In this document: positions 22,099-28,630 of the stretch, piece by piece
How positions within the stretch are numbered: position 1 is the stretch's first letter
Layout of the letters: every line of letters starts with the position of its first letter
NCBI GenBank assembly: GCA_019510095.1
Contig: JAEKLB010000027.1
Location: 1 to 38,686, forward strand
DNA from: Acidobacteriota bacterium
Lineage (GTDB): Bacteria; Actinomycetota; Acidimicrobiia; Acidimicrobiales; CADCSY01
DNA: 38,686 nt
Direction of reading: 5' to 3'
The notes under the pieces: generated by a model
Databases searched by the model: none
Told to the model about the DNA's origin: nothing
What the model saw: only the letters and a program-made list of their open reading frames with translations
Translations under genes and position numbers: made by a program

Positions 22099-22488
22099 GT
22101 GGTGATCGTCTTCCGGTTGAACCCGTCGTCGGGGGTACCGCCATACCTCCAGCTCGCGCAACAGGTCCGGCAGGCGCTCTCGGCGGGGGTCCTCGTGCCG
22201 GGTGATCAGCTCCCGACGGTGCGCGAGGTGGTCAGCCAGGTGGCCGTCAACCCCAACACGGTCTTCAAGAGCTACCGCGAGCTCGAGCGGGAGGGCTTGG
22301 TCCAGGGCCGGCCGGGTGCGGGCACGTTCGTGCTCCGCCGCCCCGATGGCCCGCCGCCGGGGACACACGCTCGCCTGGCCAAGGGACTCGCTCGCTGGGT
22401 CGACACTGCTCGCACTGCAGGGATGAGCGACTCGGCCATCGAGGCGCTCGTGCGCACCACGCTCGACCGCGGCGAGGCGGTGGCGTGA
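22099..22488 (+). CDS. GntR family regulator, YtrA-like
   Basis: A 129-residue (128 if 22102 is used) short GntR repressor. The N-terminal winged helix is complete (PPYLQLAQQVRQALSAGVL, DQLPTVREVVSQVAVNPNTVFKSYRELEREGLV, GRPGAGTFVL), followed by only about 50 helical residues, the YtrA pattern. YtrA-like regulators control ABC transporter operons and respond to cell-envelope stress. The gene is GTGA-coupled to an ABC ATPase, and a perfect palindrome lies at its promoter. Confidence 0.9.
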   Translation: MVIVFRLNPSSGVPPYLQLAQQVRQALSAGVLVPGDQLPTVREVVSQVAVNPNTVFKSYRELEREGLVQGRPGAGTFVLRRPDGPPPGTHARLAKGLARWVDTARTAGMSDSAIEALVRTTLDRGEAVA

Positions 22489-23363
22489 CCGCTCTGCCGA
22501 TCACGACGACGGGGCTGGGGAAGCGGTTCGGGCGCACGTGGGCCCTGCGCGACTGCACCTTCGAGGTGCCCGAGCACTCGCTGTGCGCCCTGGTCGGTGG
22601 CAACGGGGCGGGGAAGACGACCCTGCTGCGGATGCTGGCCGGGCTGTCCCGGCCCACCACTGGTGAGCTCGAGGTCGCCGGGCGCCGGCCCGCCGACGAT
22701 CCGGCCTTCCTGGCCGACGTCGGCTTCCTCGCCCAGGAGATCCCGCTCTACCGGCGATGGACGGCCGAGGATCACCTCGCCTTCGGCGCCCACCTCAACC
22801 CCCGCTGGGATGGCGCTGCCACCCGGGATCGGCTGCGCCGGGTGAACATCCCGCTCGAGCGTCGCATCGAGGCGCTCTCGGGCGGCATGCGGGCGCAGGT
22901 GGCGCTCGCCCTCGCCCTCGGCAAGCGACCGCGGGTGCTGCTGCTCGACGAGCCGGTGGCCGCCCTCGACCCGCTGGCCCGCCGCGACTTCCTCGGCACC
23001 CTCACCGCCGCCGTCGCCGACGAGGACCTCACCGTCCTGCTGTCGAGCCATCTGCTGGCCGATCTCGAGCGGGTCTGCGACCATCTCGTGCTCCTCTCGG
23101 CGGGTCATCTCCACCTGTGCGCCGACATCGAGGAGATCGTCGCCGCCCACAAGGTGCTCACCGCCCCCGCTCGCGAGACCGCTGCGCTCGAGCGGGACCA
23201 CCACGTGATCCACGTCGACCGCACGCCCCGTCAGGTGAGCGTGCTCGCCCGGATGGGGATCGGTCCGATCGAGGACGGTTGGCATGTCGAGGACGTCGGC
23301 CTCGAGGAGATCGTGCTCGCCTACCTGGGCCGCACCGAGTCGCGCGAGGTGGCAAGCCGATGA
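22485..23363 (+). CDS. ABC transporter ATP-binding protein
   Basis: A 292-residue ATPase with Walker A GGNGAGKTT (about 38-46), signature LSGGMRAQ, Walker B VLLLDEP, D-loop ALDP and switch His in LLSSH. The Q-loop region is GFLAQEIPLYR. A C-terminal extension of about 70 residues resembles those of YtrB/BcrA-type exporters. It is coupled upstream to the GntR gene and downstream (ATGA) to its permease. Probable role: export or extraction of a lipid or peptide antibiotic. Confidence 0.93.
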   Translation: MTALPITTTGLGKRFGRTWALRDCTFEVPEHSLCALVGGNGAGKTTLLRMLAGLSRPTTGELEVAGRRPADDPAFLADVGFLAQEIPLYRRWTAEDHLAFGAHLNPRWDGAATRDRLRRVNIPLERRIEALSGGMRAQVALALALGKRPRVLLLDEPVAALDPLARRDFLGTLTAAVADEDLTVLLSSHLLADLERVCDHLVLLSAGHLHLCADIEEIVAAHKVLTAPARETAALERDHHVIHVDRTPRQVSVLARMGIGPIEDGWHVEDVGLEEIVLAYLGRTESREVASR

Positions 23364-24283
23364 CGTGGGTGCTGTGGCGCCAACACCGCACGCAGGTGGC
23401 GGTCCTCGGGGCGATCCTGGCGGTGTTCGCCGTCCTCATGGCCATCACCGGCAACCAGATGGCCCACGACTACGAGGCGATTCGTCATTGTGGTGACTGC
23501 CGCGGCTTCGGTCTCACCCGGAGCTACAACCTGCCGCGCACGGTCGTGAACCTCAGCGTCGGGGTGCCGGTGCTCCTCGGCGTGTTCCTGGGCGCAGCGA
23601 TGATGGCCCGTGAGGTCGAGCAGGCGACCAACGTGCTGGCCTGGACCCAATCGGTGACGCGCCGTCGCTGGCTGGCGACGAAGTTGGGCACGGTCCTGCT
23701 CATCACGGTGGCGATCGCGGGCGGGATGGCGGCGCTCGTCACCTGGTGGTCCCGGACGATGAACAGCCTGCAGGACTACCGGTTCGAGGCGCTCCAGTTC
23801 GACATCCAGAACCTCTCGCCGGTGGCCTACAGCCTCTTCGCGGTGGCGCTCGGGTTCGCGGCGGCAGCCATCCTGCGCCGGATGCTTCCCGCCGTCGGTG
23901 TCACGGTGGGCGGCTTCTTCGCCGTTCGACTGTTCATCGAGCTGTCCGTCCGGCCGCACTACGCCGCCACACGCCATGCCACCTTCGCCCTCTTCGCCCC
24001 CACGGTGCGGCCACGCGGCGCCTGGATGGTGGGCACGAAGCTCTTGGACGGCAACGGCGACGTGGTGCGGGGCCCCCTGCGCATGCCCGCGGCATGCCGG
24101 GCGGCGGTCGACCGCCTCTCGGCCGACCAATGCGTGAGCAAGCTCGGCTACAAGGTGGTCAGCAGCTTCCACCCCGCTGATCGCTACTGGCCGTTCCAGT
24201 GGATCGAAGCGGGGATCTTCGTGGCGCTGGCGGCCCTCCTCGTCGCCGTGGGCGCCATGGTCGTGCTCCGGCGCGACGCCTAG
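23360..24283 (+). CDS. ABC transporter permease
   Basis: A 307-residue membrane protein with about six helices (for example AVLGAILAVFAVLMAITG, VGVPVLLGVFLGAAMMA, LLITVAIAGGMAALVTW and a last ALAALLVAVGAMVVL). A roughly 110-residue mostly polar loop before the last helix (about 175-285) is probably extracellular and contains cysteines (PAACRAAV, DQCVSK). This layout matches ABC-2-type permeases of YtrA-linked systems. It ATGA-overlaps the ATPase gene. Confidence 0.88.
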   Translation: MTWVLWRQHRTQVAVLGAILAVFAVLMAITGNQMAHDYEAIRHCGDCRGFGLTRSYNLPRTVVNLSVGVPVLLGVFLGAAMMAREVEQATNVLAWTQSVTRRRWLATKLGTVLLITVAIAGGMAALVTWWSRTMNSLQDYRFEALQFDIQNLSPVAYSLFAVALGFAAAAILRRMLPAVGVTVGGFFAVRLFIELSVRPHYAATRHATFALFAPTVRPRGAWMVGTKLLDGNGDVVRGPLRMPAACRAAVDRLSADQCVSKLGYKVVSSFHPADRYWPFQWIEAGIFVALAALLVAVGAMVVLRRDA

Positions 24284-24336
24284 CGGGTTCGTCGCGATCA
24301 CGGCGACACCGGGCCAGGCCGAGTGGGATCGACCTC

Positions 24337-24342
24337 TACGAT
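24337..24342 (+). promoter_or_regulatory. -10 box TACGAT, leaderless start at 24350
   Basis: TACGAT ends 7 bases before the GTG at 24350. An earlier in-frame GTG (24323) lies upstream of the box and is therefore unlikely. Confidence 0.5.
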
Positions 24343-24349
24343 CCCGCCC

Positions 24350-25147
24350 GTGGCGCTGAGCGGGTTCGAGCTCGACGGGCTTCGGCTCGGCCTCGCCGGT
24401 AGCGCCTTCGTGTTCGGGCTGCGGCACGGCATCGACTGGGACCACATCGCGGCCATCACCGATGTCACCAGTGCCCAGGAGACGCCGCGCCGAGGGATGC
24501 GGGTCGCCGCTGCGTATGCCGCCGGGCACGGTGTCGTCGTGTTCGGCCTTGGTGTGGCCGCCATCCTCGGCGGTGACCTCCTGCCGGCCTGGCTCGACGC
24601 GGCGATGGGGCGGGCCGTCGGCGTCACCCTGATCGCGCTGTCGATCTACGTGGTCTGCGGCTTGCTCCGTGACCGGCGCGACTTCCGGCTGCGCAGCCGC
24701 TGGATGCTGGTGGCGGCGGGCGTGAGGCGGGCTCGCCCCAGCCTCGAGCGCGCCGGCCGTAGGAGCGTGGCGCTCGACCACGGGCACGACCACCGCGCCG
24801 TGGCGGTCGCGCCCGCTGATCCGGTGGCGGCCACGACGACCCGGGCAGCGGCGGTGCTGGGGACGATCCACGGTGTCGGTGCCGAGACCCCGACCCAGGT
24901 CGTTGTCTTCCTGGCCGCCGCCCATGTCGCCGGGCGCGGCGCTGCCGTCGCCCTCCTGCTCCTGTTCATTGCCGGGATCTTCATCTCCAACGGCGCCGTC
25001 GCTGCCGTCTCGAGCTTCGGCTACCTCAACGCCAACCGGAGCTTCCGGGTCTACGCCGGGGTGTCGCTCGTCAATGCTGCCTTCAGCCTGGTGGTCGGCG
25101 CGATCTTCCTCGCCGGTGGCACCCTGCCGACGATCATCGGCGGCTGA
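24350..25147 (+). CDS. NiCoT-type nickel/cobalt transporter
   Basis: A 265-residue membrane protein with the family signature RHGIDWDHIAAI (His26, Asp29, Asp31, His32), the metal-selecting helix of high-affinity nickel/cobalt permeases. It has about six to seven helices and a central His-containing cytoplasmic loop (DHGHDHRAVAV). It is shorter than the classical 330-residue HoxN/NixA. It converges with the YHS permease gene, only 3 bases between stops, the two TGA codons falling in a CTGAC-G-GTCAG palindrome. It could supply nickel for the LarA-like protein of this window, but the link is only by function. Confidence 0.82.
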   Translation: MALSGFELDGLRLGLAGSAFVFGLRHGIDWDHIAAITDVTSAQETPRRGMRVAAAYAAGHGVVVFGLGVAAILGGDLLPAWLDAAMGRAVGVTLIALSIYVVCGLLRDRRDFRLRSRWMLVAAGVRRARPSLERAGRRSVALDHGHDHRAVAVAPADPVAATTTRAAAVLGTIHGVGAETPTQVVVFLAAAHVAGRGAAVALLLLFIAGIFISNGAVAAVSSFGYLNANRSFRVYAGVSLVNAAFSLVVGAIFLAGGTLPTIIGG

Positions 25148-25150
25148 CGG

Positions 25151-26689
25151 TCAGTCGCCCTCGACGCCCAGCGCCTGAGCGACGTAGCGATCGGGGTCGG
25201 TGTCGAAGGTGTCGGCGCAGCCCGGGTTGCAGAAGAACCAGTTGCGGTCGGCATGGCGACGCGTGGCCGGCGCGTCGGTGGGGTCGACGGTCATGCCGCA
25301 GACGGGATCGATGGCCATGGGGTCCTCCTCGTGATGGTGGGCGTGAGACGCAGCAGCGGGGGAGTCGAGGTAGCGCTGCGGGTCTCGCTGGAAGCGGTCG
25401 AGGCAGCGATCGGAGCAGAAGTAGATGGTCGTGCCGTCGCGGGTGGTCCGGGCCGGGGCGTCGCTGGTGCGCACCTGCATGCCGCACACCGGGTCGAGGG
25501 CGTAGCCCTCACCGCCGCCGAACCGGGCGCGGTTGCGGTGCAGCCAGTACAGGCCGGCGAAGACGACGAGGAACACAAAGTTCAGGTAGGTCGTGTAGTT
25601 CCACTCGAAGCGGGTGTGCACGACCTCGTGGTTCGACTGGGCGGGGATGATCCCCAGCACCGAGAAGAGGCCCTCGACGGTGAGGCCGGCAACGGACATG
25701 ACCGCCCAGAAGGTGAGGGCCAGCCGCACGGCCAGTCGGGTGCCGTAGTACTTGCGGTAGATCAGGAACAGCGGGAACGTGACCAGGTCGGCGAAGATGA
25801 ACGAGATCACGCCGGCGAAGCTGATGCCTCCCGCCCACAGGGCGGCGGCCAATGGGACGTTGCCGATGGAGCAGACGAAGCTCACGAAAGCGATGACCGG
25901 CCCCAGGGCGGCGTTCTCGAGCACGGTCCAGAAGCCATGGCCGTGGAGGAAGAGGTCGTTCCACGCGCCCATCGGGACCACCACGGTGAGGACGCCGGCA
26001 ACCAGGTAGCCGAACGCCAACTCCTTCCGGAGCATGGTGATGTCGGCCATGGTGTAGCTGGCGGCGTCGGACCACGCCGCCTTCGAGGTGAGCTTCTGGC
26101 GCCACGGCTGCGCCTCGAGCTCGGCTTGGCGATCGTGACCGACCCCGACCATGGCCTGGTGGTCGTGCCCGCCCACGACACCCTGCTGGAGCCGTTGCCG
26201 GGCGGGATCAGTGACTCGCCGGTGGAACAGGTAGCCGCCGATCGCGGCGAAGAGCACGATCATGACCGGCCCGCCGACGAACTCCGCTGCCGCGAACTGC
26301 CAGCCCATCAGGATCAGGAGCACGACGCCGAGCTCGACCACCAGGTTGGTGCTGGCGAACATGAAGACCATGGCGGTGACGAAGTCGGCGCCCTTCTGGA
26401 ACAGCGACTTGGCCATCGCCGTCGCCGCGTACGAGCACGACGACGACACCATCCCGAAGAAGCTGGCGCGGGCGACGGTCGCCGGCCGGTGATCGCCCAT
26501 CACCCGCTGCATGTCGTCCTTCGAGACGAAGGCCTGCACGGCGCCGGAGAGGCCGAACCCGAGGATCAGCGCCCACAAGGTCTCCCACAGCATGAAGAAG
26601 CCCATCTTCAGGCTCTCGGTGACGTTGCCCCAGCCACCCGGGTCACGGCTGTGGGGGACGTGGTGAACGACGGTCGCTGCGAACGACAT
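25151..26689 (-). CDS. Permease (DUF318/COG0701 type) with two C-terminal YHS domains
   Basis: A 512-residue protein. Residues about 1-395 form a polytopic permease with the family signatures VSSSCSYAATAMAKSLF and SIGNVPLAAALWAGG, and a His-rich cytoplasmic loop (GGHDHQAMVGVGHD). Residues about 396-457 hold a YHS domain (LDPVCGMQV, YFCSDRC) and 458-512 a second (IDPVCGMTV, FFCNPGC); YHS cysteines bind heavy metals. The ATG overlaps the CsoR stop (TGATG), so expression should follow copper-type induction. Likely role: moving Cu or another soft metal across the membrane after capture by YHS. The second YHS starts at a methionine with its own ribosome site. Confidence 0.86.
   Translation of the reverse strand: MSFAATVVHHVPHSRDPGGWGNVTESLKMGFFMLWETLWALILGFGLSGAVQAFVSKDDMQRVMGDHRPATVARASFFGMVSSSCSYAATAMAKSLFQKGADFVTAMVFMFASTNLVVELGVVLLILMGWQFAAAEFVGGPVMIVLFAAIGGYLFHRRVTDPARQRLQQGVVGGHDHQAMVGVGHDRQAELEAQPWRQKLTSKAAWSDAASYTMADITMLRKELAFGYLVAGVLTVVVPMGAWNDLFLHGHGFWTVLENAALGPVIAFVSFVCSIGNVPLAAALWAGGISFAGVISFIFADLVTFPLFLIYRKYYGTRLAVRLALTFWAVMSVAGLTVEGLFSVLGIIPAQSNHEVVHTRFEWNYTTYLNFVFLVVFAGLYWLHRNRARFGGGEGYALDPVCGMQVRTSDAPARTTRDGTTIYFCSDRCLDRFQRDPQRYLDSPAAASHAHHHEEDPMAIDPVCGMTVDPTDAPATRRHADRNWFFCNPGCADTFDTDPDRYVAQALGVEGD
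25316..25330 (-). promoter_or_regulatory. Internal ribosome site and start inside the YHS permease gene
   Basis: On the minus strand GAGGAGG (25330-25324) stands 5 bases before an in-frame ATG (25318-25316). Translation from it would give a free 55-residue YHS protein (MAIDPVCGMT...) in addition to the full-length permease. Confidence 0.5.
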
Positions 26690-26970
26690 CAGCTCTTGAT
26701 CAGGCGCTCGACCGCGGCAGTGGCCTCGGTGATCTTGGCTTCGGCGACCGGTCCGCCCTCGCCGATGGCGTCCGTCACGCAATGGCGGAGGTGCCCGTCG
26801 AGCAGGCCGACGGCGACGCTCTGGAGGGCCTTGGTCGCCGCCGAGATCTGGGTGAGGACGTCGATGCAGTAACGCTCGTCGGTCACCATCTGCTGGAGTC
26901 CCCGCACCTGGCCCTCGACGCGACGGAGCCGGCGCAGCAGGGCGTCCTTGTCAGCCTCGTATCCGACCAT
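26689..26970 (-). CDS. csoR: CsoR family copper-sensing repressor
   Basis: A 93-residue four-helix repressor. Cys35, His60 and Cys64 (ERYCIDVL, LLDGHLRHC) are spaced as the Cu(I) ligands of CsoR; the second-shell GQVRGLQQMV helix is typical. In Cu(I)-bound form these proteins leave the DNA. The ATG is placed 6 bases after a TATAGT -10 box, so the message is leaderless, and a palindrome covers that promoter. It is followed by the YHS permease in the same operon. Confidence 0.93.
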   Translation of the reverse strand: MVGYEADKDALLRRLRRVEGQVRGLQQMVTDERYCIDVLTQISAATKALQSVAVGLLDGHLRHCVTDAIGEGGPVAEAKITEATAAVERLIKS

Positions 26971-26976
26971 GCTTGC

Positions 26977-26996
26977 ACTATACCCCCTCAGGGTAT
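26977..26996. promoter_or_regulatory. CsoR promoter (TATAGT) and operator ATACCC-N5-GGGTAT
   Basis: On the minus strand TATAGT (26982-26977) ends 6 bases before the csoR ATG. The perfect inverted repeat ATACCC/GGGTAT (26980-26985 and 26991-26996) overlaps its first bases. GC-rich repeats of this form are known CsoR sites; bound repressor would block the promoter and could also affect the divergent CDF gene at 27049. Confidence 0.7.
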
Positions 26997-27048
26997 CACC
27001 CCGGCCGGATGCCAGGCGCTGGCCGAGTTGCCTTGGCACACTGGTTTC

Positions 27049-28116
27049 GTGTCGACCCACGAGCCCCACGACCACGGGCACGGCGGGCACGCGCACGACC
27101 ATGACCACGACCACGAACACGAGCACGAGCACGAGCACGGGAATGGCCTGATCGGATGGGCGAAGGGCCTGCTGCACCCGCACAGCCACGATCACGGCGA
27201 GTCGGTGGGCATCACCGCCAGCAAGGAGGGCACCCGGGCGCTGACCGTGTCGCTCGTCGGTCTGGGCATCACCGCGGTGGTGCAAGTGGTGATCTTCGCG
27301 GTGTCCGGCTCGGTGGCCCTGCTGGCAGACACGATCCACAACTTCTCCGACGCCTTGACCGCGCTGCCCCTGGGACTGGCCTTCTGGTTGAGCCGCCGGC
27401 CCCCGACCCGGCGCTACACCTATGGCTTCGGGCGGTCGGAGGACCTGGCGGGGATCTTCATCGTGCTGACCATCGCGGTGAGCTCGGTCGTTGCCGCCTA
27501 CGAGGCGATCGACCGGCTGGTCCATCCGCGGGAGATCAGCAACGTGGGTTGGGTCGCCCTCGCGGGGGTCATTGGCTTCCTGGGCAACGAGCTCGCCGCC
27601 GTGTACCGGATTCGGGTCGGGCGGCGCATCGGCTCGGCGGCCCTCGTGGCCGACGGCTATCACGCCCGCACCGACGGCTTCACCTCGTTGGCCGTGGTGC
27701 TGGGCGCGGTGGGCGCCTGGATGGGCTGGAAGGCGGCCGATCCCATTGCCGGCCTCGTCATCTCGGTTGCCATCGCCGGGGTGGTGGCGGTGGCCGCCCG
27801 TGACATCTACCGGCGTCTCATGGATGCCGTCGATCCGGAGACGGTCGACGAGATCGAGCGCATCACCGGCGGGGTCGAGGGGGTGATGGCCGTCGACAAC
27901 GTTCGCCTCCGGTGGATCGGTCACGAGCTCCGCGCCGACGTCGAGCTGACCTGCGACACCCACCTCGGCCTGGCCGACGCCCACGCCGTCGCCGAGGTCG
28001 CCCGTCATCGCCTGCTCCATGAGGTGCCCCGGCTGGTCGACGCGCTGATCCATGTCAGCCCCGATGCCCACCATGGCGACCCGCATCAGGTCACCCGGCA
28101 CCACTTCGCGAACTGA
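27049..28116 (+). CDS. Cation diffusion facilitator (CDF) exporter
   Basis: A 355-residue six-helix metal/proton antiporter exporting divalent metals such as Zn or Co. The N-terminal about 48 residues are His-rich (runs of HDHDH and HEHEH). The transport-site motifs are HNFSDALT and HARTDGFTS (HxxxD in helices 2 and 5), and a cytoplasmic ferredoxin-like C-terminal domain (about 270-355) carries further His residues. The GTG at 27049 begins MSTHEPHDHGHGG and lies 6 bases after CACACT, a weak -10. It is divergent from csoR across 78 bases holding the operator, so copper-type control is possible. Confidence 0.9.
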   Translation: MSTHEPHDHGHGGHAHDHDHDHEHEHEHEHGNGLIGWAKGLLHPHSHDHGESVGITASKEGTRALTVSLVGLGITAVVQVVIFAVSGSVALLADTIHNFSDALTALPLGLAFWLSRRPPTRRYTYGFGRSEDLAGIFIVLTIAVSSVVAAYEAIDRLVHPREISNVGWVALAGVIGFLGNELAAVYRIRVGRRIGSAALVADGYHARTDGFTSLAVVLGAVGAWMGWKAADPIAGLVISVAIAGVVAVAARDIYRRLMDAVDPETVDEIERITGGVEGVMAVDNVRLRWIGHELRADVELTCDTHLGLADAHAVAEVARHRLLHEVPRLVDALIHVSPDAHHGDPHQVTRHHFAN

Positions 28117-28129
28117 ACCTCCGGCCGTT

Positions 28130-28135
28130 TAGCTT
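28130..28135 (+). promoter_or_regulatory. -10 box TAGCTT, leaderless start of FKBP
   Basis: TAGCTT ends exactly 6 bases before the ATG at 28142. Confidence 0.55.
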
Positions 28136-28141
28136 TCGGGC

Positions 28142-28630
28142 ATGCCCGAGAACGAGAAGCCCGCTGTCGACGTCGCCACCGGCGAGGAGCCGCCCGCCAC
28201 CCTCCAGGTCGAGGACATCGTGGTCGGCGACGGCGACGAAGCCACCAAGGGATCCTCGGTGGAGGTCCACTACGTCGGGGTGGCGTGGAGCAATGGGCGC
28301 CAGTTCGACGCCTCGTGGGATCGCAGCGAGACCTTCCGCTTCGGCCTCGGCCGGGGTGAGGTCATCAAGGGCTGGGACGACGGCGTCGCCGGCATGAAGG
28401 TCGGTGGCCGCCGCCGGATCACCATCCCGCCCGCGCTGGGCTATGGGTCCGCCGGCGCCGGCGGCGTCATCAAAGGCGGCGAGACCCTCGTCTTCGTCGT
28501 CGACCTCCTCAGCATCCGCTGTCTGACCGTTCTTTGGCGAGTTGCCCGCACAGTGTCCGGGCAACTCGCCAGAGAACGGAGCAGGATCAGTGCTTGGTGG
28601 GGGTGGCCAGCAGCTCGTAGGCGGGGTTGA
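28142..28630 (+). CDS. FKBP-type peptidyl-prolyl isomerase with anomalous C-terminus
   Basis: A 162-residue open frame. Residues about 20-126 are a complete FKBP domain (VEVHYVGVAW, QFDASWDRSETFRFGLGRG, VIKGWDDGVAGMKVGGRRRITIPP, LGYGS, FVVDLLSI). FKBPs of this size stop right after this last strand, near 28519. Here the frame continues 36 residues through the convergent hairpin and into the end of the potassium transporter gene. A TGA at 28524-28526, in the +1 frame and directly before the hairpin, looks like the original stop. Cytoplasmic by lack of a signal peptide. Confidence 0.85.
   Translation: MPENEKPAVDVATGEEPPATLQVEDIVVGDGDEATKGSSVEVHYVGVAWSNGRQFDASWDRSETFRFGLGRGEVIKGWDDGVAGMKVGGRRRITIPPALGYGSAGAGGVIKGGETLVFVVDLLSIRCLTVLWRVARTVSGQLARERSRISAWWGWPAARRRG
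28527..28579. terminator. Convergent-gene hairpin 2 (22-bp stem, one G-U)
   Basis: Arms 28527-28548 and 28558-28579 pair over 22 positions with a single G-T wobble and a 9-base loop, 7 bases from the potassium transporter stop. The base is CCGTTCT/AGAACGG as in the hairpins at 8253 and 33772; the 5' arm shares CGTTCTTTGGCGA with the latter. Confidence 0.75.

Noticed and set aside
27055-27150. CAC/GAC-rich repeats looking like a tandem array
   Set aside because: They encode the His/Asp/Glu-rich metal-binding N-terminus of the CDF exporter; not CRISPR and not an independent repeat.
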